64,000 bases of DNA, from contig OY856409.1 of NCBI GenBank assembly GCA_963693085.1, positions 1,169,161,749-1,169,225,748 on the forward strand, read 5' to 3'. This DNA comes from Alisma plantago-aquatica (Eukaryota; Streptophyta; Magnoliopsida; Alismatales; Alismataceae). The notes under the pieces are model-generated. The model saw only the letters and a list, made by a program, of their open reading frames with translations, made no database searches and was not told the DNA's origin. The stretch's first letter is position 1; each line of letters begins with the position of its first letter. A program made the translations under genes and the position numbers. Positions 48,443 through 60,524 of this stretch are shown in pieces.

Positions 48443-50200
48443 GTATTATGGATTCTTGAATACTTTTTGTATATGGTAAAATAACTGTAATACATTCATA
48501 AAAGGACTTCATGTATAAATATAGCCAAATCGTAGACTTGTCTCTAGTTGGAAACTTCAGAGTACACTTAGGATTATAAGATAAAGTGAATCAAGTTAAT
48601 ATGTGGCATAGTGTCATAGTCGAGTAATTTAGAGAGAATGCATCACATAATACAATAGTGATGAAATCTAATATGAAACTTATTCAAAACATAAAATTGA
48701 TGCCAAATATAGAGTACTTGCATCTCAAATAACATACCTAACAAATTTGAGATGATTTTGATAATGTTTACCCATCCATTGTAATTCCAAATCAATTCAT
48801 CGAATAACATAGGTCTAATGATTTTAATTTAGGTAACACTTTATTTCCCTAAAATTTTCTTATTCATTCTCATTAACTAACACTTTAGTCATGGATAATC
48901 TGTTGATTTTGCTTATCAAGTTACTTATGTGGTTATGTAGTCCACACACTGGATTGCTTGACCCAATCTCACGATAGTAGTTCATCGTCTCTGTGTTCCC
49001 TCCTGACACCTATGCACATGACCGCTTCCAAGCATCCTTCTTATCCTATTTCTCCTGGCTATCCTACCCTCATCTATCCCTCATTCCTTCCCTAAGTCTT
49101 CTTCAAACCCTAACCAATCACCTCTCCCCATCCTCCCTCTGCTTGATATCCTAACGGAGGCAATGCTTCATCCCCACCATGGATCTGTAGATGCAAGGGA
49201 TGCCAACACCGCAAACATGTAATAGATCGTCGCCACCCACCTTGATAGCGATCGACAGATGCTGCTGGTAGACTAGGTGTGATGATGCACAACCTTTAGT
49301 CTTTAACACTGAGACCGCTACCATCACTCAGTGGGTCCTAGCCACTGAATCCTCTAGTTCTTCCATCTCAGAACCTACAATCCCTTGGCTACAAGGCGGA
49401 ACTTGAAGTGGTGATTGAGGTAGTCGACCACCCACCTACAAGTCAGACGGAATTAGTTTCTACTTTCTTCTTCCTCCTTTCCCTTAGTCACACCCAACAA
49501 TTCTAGACGTCGCTATCTCTTCATCACCTGGTGCCCAACAATGAAACAATAGGATGACACCACATGCAATCATAAAAGGTGCCACCGTATGCAATCATAG
49601 ATGATGCCTACAATGTATAGAGGCTGCAACCCATGACCCTTGTTGATTTGCAATGATGCCTCCTCTTCTTGTTCATCTTCTTCATCTTCCTCATTCATCC
49701 CCATTGTGGTCGTGCCAACAAATCATAGCCACAAGAAACAATGGCTCTCCATCAACCACCATGCCAATAATACTTCTGCCACCATTGAAATTCCAATGCC
49801 ATCCCTCCTCCTTATCCCTCATCAGCCTAGGCCTTTAGTATCTGAGTCTTTCCTCCCTTGTGCTGATTGTCATTGCTGCAATGAGGTTGACGACAACTCT
49901 AGTGGGCACTAGACACCAACAATTTTACATTTTAAACTATGACTCCCAACACTAGTACCAATGAGTACTATCAAGTTGAATCAGGATCCTAAAGACCCAT
50001 AGGCATATCGATGCCATCTGCCCACATTCACACCCCTAATGGCTTCCACATTGTCATCACCTTCTCAAATCTTCCTCGACTACTTGAAATGATCAGGTTG
50101 TCTGATCACATGAGGGAAACACCTTCTTGTCACATGTAGCCAACATGATCTTCCCTTGCCTCCTCAACCATATGTGCACCTATGGAACCAATGACATTTA
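48443..50200. other. Unassigned stretch with a C-rich part
   Basis: 48.44-48.90 kb is AT-rich. 48.93-50.20 kb is richer in C on the plus strand, with short Ser/His/Pro-rich frames (for example 49640-49912) and repeated 'ccaccatgcc' and 'tgcaatcat' phrases (49565, 49590). I recognise no domain and the frames are broken. It may be a decayed gene piece or retroelement leader. Confidence 0.35.
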
Positions 50201-52193
50201 GGTATGAATGGTTGTTTCATGTTGATTCTATTTTAAGAAAACTTGTTCAAAGAGTCTAACTAGATACTAATTCATGTGATAAGTTTAGCAAACATGGTAG
50301 TTCATATAATCAGTCACAACTACTTACTTCATAGTGGTATCTATACACTTACACCAAATAAAAAGTTTTACAAATTCTAAATTTAGAAAACCTATGAGCA
50401 AGGATATTAAGTACTATGCGAGAGAAACATATCATAACAGATATTCATAAGTTATATTATTTGATACATGAACCTATATTATACACACATATGATACATA
50501 CATTGATATGGTTAAATAAGAGAATATTCTTATAAGGATACATGCATACTAATGTATCCCTTCGTCTAAGAATTAGAAGCATATCATATATATATGCATA
50601 TATATATATTTTAAATGTATCTAGAAACAATATGGGTCTAGGGAACACATTTATCTAGATGAATGAAATTGGGATGATATGTTGTATGATTGATTCGAAT
50701 ACCAAAAGTTTCCTAATGAAGTATACATATCGATTTTTCAATAATAAGAGGTATTTATATATTCAGATATAAGTTTACTTGACACCTAAACCCTGAATTT
50801 TTTCAATAACAATATCTCAGTAAATGTGCCTAACGTGAAGTATATACTTGAACCTAGTTGAATTAACTTGAACCATTACAAATATAAAGAGAATTAAACT
50901 ACAAGACTTAGATCTACATAATACATGTTATTACTAATACTTATATACAACGTAGAAGTATATGGACCTGATGTGAATAACAATGAATTTTATAACTAAA
51001 ATATATATCCTTTGGATCATATATTCACTTTTTAAGACTAAAATCCTAATAGATCATTAGGTGATGAAGACTAGGATGAGAACAATATGAAAATCTATTA
51101 TAGGAATGTATAAGTGTTAGGTTTTTGTATGACTAACATAAATAATGTGTTCTTAGGATGAATAATCTACTTTGGGGACCAAGTATATCAAGCGGGTTAA
51201 CCATTACCTATGATGATAATGTATGTACATCGTCAATTTATTTTGGGCATTATTTGACTGAAACCTACATTTCTTTCAATGAGGCATCTCTTGAACTTTT
51301 AATTCTAATTGAAATTCATTTACTTGGACATTCATACTTCTTTTTCTTAATTCATTATATGCATGTAGTTGATGAACTACTCTGTTTATATGGGTTCTTA
51401 GACACCTCCTATTGTGATTGTCTTTTATGTGAAATTGACTAAAATAATAGTCTTGTCACCCTATTTATGTATGATGTGTGTTTAACTAGAATATCTAGAA
51501 TAGTGGTACTTGTGTACAACCATACTTATAAAGGGCGTACGTATTCTGCCCGGTGTGTGTTTCCACCCTTATTTATTTTTATGTCATGATCCTATGGTGT
51601 TATGGCCCTATTTTATGTATATTTAGTCAATATTGTTATGCATGCAAAAGTTATTGTTTTATATTGGGATTGTTGATAATTGTTATGACAAGACACTTTT
51701 ATTCTCATGCTTGCAATCTAAATTTTTAATATGTCTGATTTCTCTTGTTACATTTCTTTTGAACTTACCGAATTACAAATAGCCCATTTATTGTGGGAAC
51801 TTCTCTTTTTCTACTATTAACACAATGTAATCCTCAAAGTTTTTATTATTTTCACATACTCAGCCTTTGTTGACCTATACCTTGTTTTGTATGTTCTGGA
51901 TGATGTTCCTTTCCACCCAGGTTTAGGTACATTAGTATACAAGGATGCATAAAGATGATATTCAAGATTTTGAACCTAAATATAGCTTAGAATGATTGAC
52001 TTACCCTCTATACTCGGTCCTAGATGATTTAAATGTATACCTTTTATTTTGTAATGCCACCTTTATGGTGTAGAAGAATTGTAAATGAATAATCATGTAA
52101 ATTTGTAATAGTTTTGCTTCCGCTTCTTAATAATTACATGGCTCATGTATTGTACCATTTGAGTGGATCCCCTTCTGGGTCCCACTCTTTACA
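50201..52193 (+). repeat. Probable LTR 3' part of a plus-strand gypsy element
   Basis: The end 'ctgggtcccactctttaca' at 52193 precedes a primer site by three bases and resembles the end of the solo LTR at 44845 (reversed). The upstream limit is not defined. The region is AT-rich, with no coding content apart from a chance frame at 51158-51442. Confidence 0.5.
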
Positions 52194-52196
52194 AAA

Positions 52197-52209
52197 TGGT
52201 ATTAGATCC
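52197..52209 (+). promoter_or_regulatory. Degenerate primer-binding site
   Basis: TGGTATTAGATCC differs from the initiator tRNA-Met complement (TGGTATCAGAGC) at a few positions. Its place three bases after a CA-ended LTR-like border supports the call. Confidence 0.65.
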
Positions 52210-52351
52210 TAAGCAGTCGATAACTTGACCATTTCAAGTTATCCTAAGTTGACCCTTAATTAGGTAGGTAACCCATAGAGGTTATTGATATTCCTGTCTC
52301 TTACTACTGGAATACCAACTAGGGTTTCCAACCTTGTCTCAACTGGTCACT

Positions 52352-52520
52352 ATGACTTCCCAACCCACTATTGTGGGTGAGAATAAGTTCTTGAGCAACT
52401 CTAGTTATCCATACCCTCTCGATGGAGGTAGGATTTCCCTATGTAGAAGTTGTAAAGTGAGTTCAAATAATATGAAGTTAGGATGAATTTAACACTCATG
52501 AGTAAGATAATCTCTAAATC
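52352..52520 (+). pseudogene. Start of a decayed gypsy gag
   Basis: ATG at 52352, about 140 bases after the primer site, opens MTSQPTIVGENKFLSN and a short Ser/Tyr/Pro-rich stretch. Stops follow by about 52480. No further gag, protease or RT text is recognisable downstream to 54.06 kb. Confidence 0.35.
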
Positions 52521-54063
52521 CCACATTGACATGTTCCCTTTATTATTTCTCTAACATGTCTCGAATACATCCATCTGATAACTTAGCATGCATAGATAAT
52601 AAACATAGACTCTGTTTTAAGTTTTTAAATTTAATGTATCCCCCTCGACGCTAAGTGTTTATTTGAGTTAGATCCTTATTATTAAGAATGCTTATACTTC
52701 AACATGGAGTGTCTCAACACATGTATGTACCAAGGTCATCTATCTAAGGGCAAAATATCATCCTAATTAAGCTTGTTATCCCTCATTCATGATAATTTGT
52801 GGATGTAAGTTCTTAGTATAGTAGAATGTTCTTAGGAGTTCACATCTCTCATTTTTGTAGTGTAGTTAGACTACATAGTGGACAAGACGATGGGTAATTA
52901 GAATATATAGATCACATGTCCTTATGAATACACTGTGGTGGTAAACCAAAAAGTGTGGGAAAATCCTGAATCTCTTCTTATAATGTTGGATAATATTATA
53001 CTCCCTTAGGTTTCAAGATGAGATAGTGCAAATTATGTTTAAGTGTGACACGGGGAATGGTGGATGTCATGCCTTATTAGGTTTTGATATATGTTGGTTG
53101 TGCATAATATGAATCCCTTCTCCCTCCTGTGTTCACATAATAAAGATATAGCCATGTGTCCTTTAGGTGCTAGAAGAATTAGATGCTTTTGTGGAATGAA
53201 GTGATTATAGGATAATATTGTATGTGTTGTGTTGTAGGAGGTGGATGACTTGGTTCTCGAATTGAATTTGGCGCCAACTTTTGTATTTTCATTGTAAATC
53301 TTTTATCAATAAACTTATTTTTAGTATTAATATATATGTACAAAATAAAATATTTTTGTATTTTATTTATGCCTTTTGGAACCAAGTCACCAACATGAGA
53401 AAGTTAACCAGTAGAGAACCCCTTTAATGAGACTAGCATGATCGACCTAAGACCCTATGCCTAAGTGTGGTGTAGAGAGAACAAATAAGTTTTGAATATG
53501 TAAGACCTAGATTCACCCTTTTGTCCCTCTAGGTGATTAGATAAGTTATAGATTATCCTTTTGAGGGGTGCATATTGGAGCTTTATCATTTAGGAATGTA
53601 ACTTTACTTAGGACTATCTAAAGTAAATCATAGTAGTAGCGAGTAATAAATTAGTAACATTCAGTATAGGGTCATAGGTATGTAGCTATTACCTAAGCAT
53701 GGTAGATGGGTAAGACTTCAAATTTCACCACCATGAACATTACTAACACAATTAAAATAAGTTTTAAATTTATATTCTCTTATCCAGAATGGTGAACATT
53801 GGATTACTAAGTGAAAAAAAATCATGATAATTTTTGGGGAGTTACACTAATCATGATAAATGGATACAAAAATCATGAAATCAACACATTGTTGTTAAGA
53901 TAATACTAATTTTTGTGTAACTTCCCTAGCTCAACATCTTATATGAGAAGACAAATGGAGAATCGACACATGGAGTGATATAGTTTCATCTTATTGATGT
54001 ATGGTGTTATAATACTTGGGATTTAGAAACCAATAATTTAGTTAGGAAGCATAACTTAGTATA
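52521..54063. other. Non-coding internal remnant of the plus-strand gypsy element
   Basis: AT-rich, no long frame or known motif. A phrase like 'catgataa' with 'aaatcatgat' repeats at 53820-53880. It ends at the left terminus of CACTA-2. Confidence 0.4.
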
Positions 54064-54084
54064 TACTACTACATTTTTGGCTAG

Positions 54085-54490
54085 TAACGTCATTGTCCAT
54101 AGCATCATTTTTATTAGAATAACCGACCTAATAGACTATTACATCAGTTTTATCATAAAAACCGATCTTACAGGTTTCCCGCGGAAAAAATTCATGTGAT
54201 TTTGGCTTCGCGCCTCGATCTATAGCATCCGTTTTTCCAAATAACCGATGCTATAGGGTCAAACAAAAACGCAGGCACCGCTTTGGAACTCTAGGGTCAG
54301 TTTTATGGATAACTGAACTTATAGATACTGACCTCTAGGGTCAGTTTTTTCAAATAACCGACCTTATAGATGGTTTACGACAATTCGGGCACCACTTAGG
54401 CTTTAGCGTCGATTTTCTGGAATAACCGACCCTATAGACCTGACTTCTAGTGTCGGTTTTGTCAGTTAACCGACGCTAAAGGTCAGGTTG
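54085..54490. repeat. CACTA-2 left subterminal repeats
   Basis: Alternating motifs 'gtcagttttatcataaaaac', 'ataaccgatgctatag', 'ggtcagttttttcaaataac' and 'aaccgacgctaaa' at intervals of about 40-70 bases, in both orientations. Confidence 0.8.
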
Positions 54491-54935
54491 TTACCAAAAT
54501 GCACGACTAGAGCCTATCGACTTCTGTTTCATTTCATTTTGCTCGAAAGCACAGCGCTAGAGACCCCCTCCTTCTCTGTTGTTGTGTCCAAGGAGCCCAT
54601 CTCTGTGTCCTTCCGACGCCGCCGTCGTGTCCAACGAGCCGTTGTGGCCTCCGTGTCCAAGGAGCTGAGCCGTGTTGTGCCGCCGTCGAGCCATACGTGT
54701 TGTGCCACCGCCGCCAACTAAAGGTCGCAAGGTACATTTTATTAACCAAAAATCGGTTGCAAGCTTCTCGGTTGTACGTGTTGTGCCGCCGTCGAAGAGC
54801 CTTCTCAGTTGGAAAGGAGAGGCGGGGCAGGTGGGGGCTGCTGTGGTCGGGGCTGGGGTCCGGCGGTGGGTGGTGATGGGTGCTGCGGTCGGGGCTGGAG
54901 TGGCAGTGGGTAGAGATGGGTGCTAGTGGTAGTAG
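54491..54935 (+). other. CACTA-2 GC-rich leader
   Basis: GC-rich, with 'gtgttgtgccgccgtcga' repeated at about 54670 and 54777. Frames in both strands reflect composition. It occupies the same position as the GC-rich block of CACTA-1 and is likely an untranslated or first-exon segment. Confidence 0.4.
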
Positions 54936-55013
54936 CACGATCGTGCCATAACCACAGCCATTTTTCTTCTTATTGTCATGCCACGATTGAGGAGAGGTTC
55001 AGAATGAATATAT

Positions 55014-55235
55014 TTGTTAGGTAGCACGGCCGTGCTGGGTAGCACGGCCGTGGTGGTCGTGGCTGTGTCAATGTATTTGTTAGGTAGCACGGTCGTGCTG
55101 GATAGCACGGCCGTGGTGGTTGTGGCTGAGTGAATGTATTTGTTAGGTAGCACGACCGTGGTGGCTGTGGCTGAGTAAATATATTTGTTAGGTAGCACGG
55201 CCATGCTGGGTAGCACGGCCGTGTTGGCTGAGTTG
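55014..55235. repeat. CACTA-2 minisatellite built on the palindrome CACGGCCGTG
   Basis: Units start with 'ttgttaggtagcac' at 55014, 55077, 55140 and 55185, giving periods of 63, 63 and 45. Each carries one or two copies of 'agcacggccgtg(c/g)t'. The last short period reflects loss of one palindrome copy. The minus-strand frames over it only translate the repeat. Confidence 0.9.
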
Positions 55236-55609
55236 TTGAACTGCATTTGTTAAAATCTTTCTGCTCCTCTAATATTGATGTATATTGACCGTAATGCCTT
55301 ACATTATAAGAGAATTGAATCGTGTATTTGTATTGTTGCAGGTGTTGTTGACTTGCATATATTTCTTCTTCAGCCTTCAAGTGAGGTATAATATTCTCAC
55401 TCTCCCAATGTGCCATTAGGCTTCATTTTGATTCAAAAATTTAATACATGTACGGTAGCGCTTGGTAGACATTCCAGAAATACGAGGGTATACATTGTGT
55501 AGTCTCAGATTGACACTTTAGGGTTTATATATGATATCATCGAATGCATGATGTTTAACTTAATATATAAATAAGACAATAATACATTTATGCATGTATC
55601 AACTTAGAA

Positions 55610-55885
55610 ACCCATTCAAAATTTACTCATAGGAGTAAATTTTGGATAGTCCCCAGTTTGGGGTTGTTTTTGGATATTTAATCTCACTTAGGATGTAACT
55701 GTATACTGTATGTTTAGTTTTGAAGAAAATTTTAGTAGTATTTCCTCATGTGTTCTCTGGGTACATATGTGAGTGGTTATTTTCTATTTACATCGGTGTA
55801 CTTGGAGAACTTAGGGGAAATGATATTGAAATTTTCTTCAAAACTAAACATACATTATATAATTACTAAAAAGATTAAATATTTA
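55610..55885. repeat. CACTA-2 leader inverted repeat
   Basis: Arms at about 55700-55760 ('tgtatgtttagttttgaaga', 'aaattttagtagtatttcc') and 55800-55865 ('ggggaaatgatattgaaatt', 'ttcttcaaaactaaacatac') pair around a loop containing 'gggtacatatgtgagtgg'. The outer part ('tttactcataggagtaaatt', 'agtccccagtttgggg') matches the hairpin units of CACTA-1 at 31.0-31.7 kb in reverse. Confidence 0.8.
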
Positions 55886-56016
55886 AAAATGGGATAGGTG
55901 GTACACTTTAGTATAAAAGTACTTAAATTCCTATCAATAAAAACTTACATATTATAGTATCAATATTAAATGCTTAGTTTAATAATTAATTTTTAATGTG
56001 ATATAGAAAATTGTTG

Positions 56017-56970
56017 AGGGTTACATGGCTAAGGAGGTGATGGACTTTTGCAATGATTTTTTGATTTGCAATGAAACTTATAGCGATATAAAAAATTCCC
56101 ATCACACTTAATCTTATTGTGGCAAAGGAACTCTGGGAGGACGAGTGAAAGGAATCAGTCGTGAGTTGTGGGAACAAGCGCATTTGTATATTTTACACAA
56201 CATCGATGAAGTTAGTAGCTACATCACAGAACACAATGATCTTATCAAGAGAAATCATCCACGATCCAGTTCAATGTGGCTTGCAAGAGAGCATAATCGA
56301 ACATTTATTAGGTGGTTTGAAGAGAAAATATTTAATCAACTATCTGAATCACCGAATAATGTTGCTGAGAACATAAAATGGCTCACCTTTAAGCCAAAAA
56401 GGGATGTCATGTCATATGAAGGTTATGACATAAATAGATTTTTATACTACACAAAGCGTCAAGATGAAAGTAGTGTAGTTAAAAATAGTGGGGTCACTAT
56501 TCAATCTTGTTCGTTGTATTTTGCTAGTGCCAAAGATAAAAGACCACACGAAGCTGAGATGTCATATTATGGCATCATTGAGGACATATGGGAAATGGAC
56601 CATACAAAATTTCAAGTTCCTATCTTTAGGTGTAATTGGGTTGACAACAACAAAGAAGTTTTAGTGGATGAGTTGGGTTTTAAATTGGTGAATTTTGAAA
56701 AGATTGGTGAGAAAGATGAGCCATTCATCATGGAAGACCAAGCAAAATAGGTATTCTATATTGATGACCCGGCAAATAAAAATTGGTATGTCGTTCTTCA
56801 TGGAAAAAGACAATTTACTGTAGATCCTATAAATGAAGAAGAATACTACGAAAAGTATGATGATTCCAGTCCATTCTCAGTTGGTTTGCCAAGTGTAAAT
56901 GTTGAAGATAACACTGATGAATATTATAAATGTCAAGACCATGCTAAAGGAATTTTCCTTAACTAACAAC
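56017..56970 (+). pseudogene. CACTA-2 TNPD C-terminal part (DUF4218 tail and DUF4216)
   Basis: It begins abruptly with a DUF4218-tail phrase (EGYMAKEVMDFCNDFL) and runs through GGRVKGISRELWEQAHLYIL to DUF4216 (SMWLAREHNRTF, GYDINRFLYYTKRQDESS, MSYYGIIEDIWE, DELGFKLVNFEKIG). Against CACTA-1 the same residues line up for about 230 positions. A TAA lies at about 56110 and a TAG at about 56748, where CACTA-1 has Gln; the Trp codon that is a stop in CACTA-1 is intact here (CNWVDNN). No catalytic domain remains. Confidence 0.85.
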
Positions 56971-57097
56971 TCAACCAATACTAGAGGCATGCATTCTTTG
57001 AATTATTTATTTTATTATCATTCAAGCAAGTATACCTTATCACTTGTGCTTTTATTATCACTTATTATTTTTATCATGTATACTTGTAGGTTCTAAA

Positions 57098-60000
57098 ATG
57101 GAGAGTGAAGATGAACATTATGAGCATGAGTATGAATACCATGAGGATGGTAGTGGTGATTGTAAGAAAAGTAGAGGTCCCACACTGATGCGTAGGCTGC
57201 AGGAGCTCAGGGCTAAAGGGGACAAATTGCCAGTCCAGTTTGATATCACAAAAGCACCTGTTGGGGAACATGCTAGTGCTTTCAAGCATTACGTAGGGGC
57301 GACCACACGTAGTAAGGTGCCAATAGATATAGAAAATTGGCATGATGTTCCTAATGCCAAAAAAGACCTCATATGGAAAGATATATCTGTGAGTGGAAGT
57401 AATATTATTTTAATATGTTTTTTTATCTATTCATTCTAATTTAGTTTGCTTGGAATTAATTGATTTTCAAAACAACATTATTAATTTCTTCTTTTGTATG
57501 TATAGGATTTTTTTCATTTAAATGAAAAAGATCACAAGAAAAGAGTGCTACAACGTTGTGGTGTACGGCGGAGGGGTTTTAAGACATATCTCACAAGGGA
57601 ATTTATAGATAATCCTAAACAAAAGAAGAAAGCAACAAATGTATATATTTTTATAGATCCTGAGGTGTGGGAAACATTTGTTGCAGCTAGGAGATCAGAA
57701 GAGTTTCAGATAATAAAGATTGTGATGTATTGTATGAATCTTTAATTTTATACAATTAAGGAGGTGAATCTTTTTATACATGTTTGCTAAGTATGAATTG
57801 CAATATCTCATTTTAAATGATCAGGCTATCAACCAGGCTCAAAAGGAAAGACGGGCAAAAAATGTGCATGACCATCGCTTGGGGCCCGGTGGTTATGCCT
57901 TCCGTCGCCAACTACAAGAGAAGCAATCCTCTTCTGGAGAAGAATCTAGTACAACTCAAGTTGAGCGTCCACCCCGACACTTGACATGGATTGATGCTAG
58001 AAAGAATCGAGCAGGTGAAATTGTCAACACTGTAACTAAGGAGGTGGCACAAAAGATGGTAGTTTTATCCCAACTAAGTAAAGAGTAACTCCCACAAACT
58101 TAGATTTATTTATATCTAATTGATATTGTGATTTAATATTTTTATTAACTATGAATAGATTGATCTCCACGAGCAAAGGAAGGAAGGAAAGTTCATCCCA
58201 ACTGGCCACATGGATGAACTATCAGTTGCTCTTAGTACGAAGGAGCATCCTGGCCGTGTTAGGGGATTAGGAGCTGGCATAGGATTCAAGTCTTATTTTG
58301 GCCCTTCGCAATCTAAAAGAGGTCGTGTAGGAGGTCTTACACAAGAGGAGGTTGAAGCATTAGTAGCGCAAAAAGTAAATGAAATAATGTCTTCATTTCA
58401 TCCTGCTCAACCTTCTCAACCTATTCATAATCTGCATCTCTCAAGTGATGAGGTACAAGCCCATGCTACAGTTGTAGAAGGTCATGGGAGCACTCCCAAT
58501 GAACCACCACAACAATCTGCAGTAAGCTTTTATTCTATATGTTGTGTTATTCGTATGATATATATATGATAATATATATAGTTGTAACAAGTATCTGTTC
58601 TACTGATTCTTATATAACCTATATTATTTCAATCTAGGTTGGTATGAACTGTAAACTTGCAGTGGAGGTTCTAGAATATAATGTTGTGGCAGTGGGCAAG
58701 GTGTACAACCTTGGTGGTACATTGCATTGCCAACAAATTACTGATGACATTTGCCGTGTGTCCATCTATCTTGTATATGACGGAATGGGGGACAAACTAC
58801 TACCCATACATAATCCTGAATATAGTACAGTTGAAGAAGCAGAGGGTGCTATGGTGGGTTGGCCTAGACACTTGGTTATCAATGACAAGGTATACTTGAA
58901 TTCTACCATGTTTTTCATATTTGACTGCATATATGAACTTGTGTAATAGAAGTATGTAATTTAATTTACAGGTTTGCAAACCAAAAAGTAAAAATTCTAC
59001 TAGTCATCCTCCTATGCCCAAGCCATCTATTATTCCAGAATCCACATTTGACGAGTTGGGAAGTAAATGTAAATGTTTGTGTCGATACTTAGCCAACCAA
59101 AGCTCTGGACTACAAATGTTGCTCAATTTAATAGAAGATGCAACAAGGAGGGACTTTGACAATTATATTTTTCTTGATGATATTATAGAGTTGTTCTGTT
59201 ATGATTGGCTGAATACTTCGATATTAGAAGTATGGATAAGGTAAGGATCTATCAATATAGAAAATTCCAATACACATTTTTAGCTTATTTCTACATATGA
59301 AAATAATTACAAATGTTTAACAATCATTTATATATCGAGGCCACAAAATTTGATATAAAGAATGTTGGATTCTTAGTTCCTTCTGTCACTAGTCAGGTGG
59401 ATACACATATTGAGAAAGTGAGTGAGTACTTCTCTGATGCATTCAAATATTTTGCTATGTGGGAAAGGAAATTATCCTAATTCCTTTTAACGTCCAATAA
59501 GTATTATTATTCAATATAATTTTAATAATGAACAAATGTATTTATTTTAATATTTGTTTTATTCTTACTCAGATCTAGACATTGGGAATTAGTGGTGATT
59601 GTCCCAAAATTGATGACTCTTTATTATCTTGACCCAATGGGAAAAACAACAACGGGTCACAAACTGAAATTGCCAGCTATGGCGTAAGCATAAATATAGT
59701 CAATGCTTCAACATGATATTTCTGTTTAGAATTTCTATTTTACCAACGATATATCGTTTAATTGATAGGGGTATAAAAGCTTTTCGTGAAGGCGGAGGAC
59801 AAATACCCACAAAATTAAAGACATTGACTTTGAAAAATGTCAAGGTAGCTACTTTGACAACTGCTTAGTCCTATATGTATTAATTTTCAACTCTTATATG
59901 TCAACTCTTATAGTCTTATGTTTATAGTAGTTATTAACATTAAGTATAATTCGATATTTGTAGTGTCCTATACAAAATAATGACTGGGCTTTTGGTTACT

Positions 60001-60245
60001 ATGTAATGAAATATATGTAAGCTATTGTCAAACAAGCATCAAATGACATTCAGACTATATATCAGGTAATAAAGAATAACATCATAAATTTACAAGTGAG
60101 TTGTAGTTATTTTATAAAATATTAGCATGTGCATTTTCTATTACATATCTTTACAACTCAGCCTTACACACGTGAGGACTTAAATGAATTCCGACAAGAG
60201 TGGTCATATACTTTTCTAAATGAAGTCAATATAGCATTAGAATAA
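57098..60245 (+). pseudogene. CACTA-2 second gene: Transposase_24-like, DUF8039 and Ulp1/C48-like
   Basis: A multi-exon gene opens at 57098 (MESEDEHYEHEYEYHED). The Transposase_24 (Ptta/En/Spm) pattern spans 57180-58070: FDITKAPVGEHASAFKHYVG, RRRGFKTYLTREFI, VWETFVAARRSEEF, then HDHRLGPGGYAFRRQLQ. Next are GLTQEEVEALVAQKV (58338), a DUF8039-like exon at 58638-58890, FCYDWLNTSILEVWIR (59195-59241) and protease text LIPFNV (59480), RHWELVVIVPK (59577) and YYLDPMG (59620). The catalytic Cys position is Phe (NNDWAFGYYV, TTT at 59991-59993) and a TAA follows at 60018. The final exon (YTREDLNEFRQEW) ends at 60245. Introns show usual GT/AG borders in most cases. Confidence 0.75.
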
Positions 60246-60480
60246 ATATGTCAGTTACGTTCCATTTATGTATGTGGTTTCAGTACTCTTTCATATTTAC
60301 TTTTGTATCTGACATTTAATATCATCTCAGACTTGCAATCTATCATTTTGTAAATTATGATGTGACTATGTGTACTCAACTCAATATATGAATCATTTTT
60401 GTTATGAATGTGTGGTTTGGAATGGTGACGGTTGAGCATCAATGCTCCCCTCTCCCATATCTTATTCTTGTTCTTCTGTT
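60246..60480. other. CACTA-2 3' untranslated spacer
   Basis: AT-rich, no frame or repeat of note, between the last exon-like segment and the right subterminal block. Confidence 0.5.
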
Positions 60481-60524
60481 TTGTTCTGTTCAGTTTTCTT
60501 AAAAAAAATCGACCTTATAGGTGT

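Noticed and set aside
49110..49912. Possible host gene piece with Ser- and His-rich frames
   Set aside because: Frames are short, in different phases and without splice or domain support.
54923..55416. Minus-strand frames of 107 and 146 codons
   Set aside because: They read the 63 bp minisatellite; the repeated peptide is a by-product.
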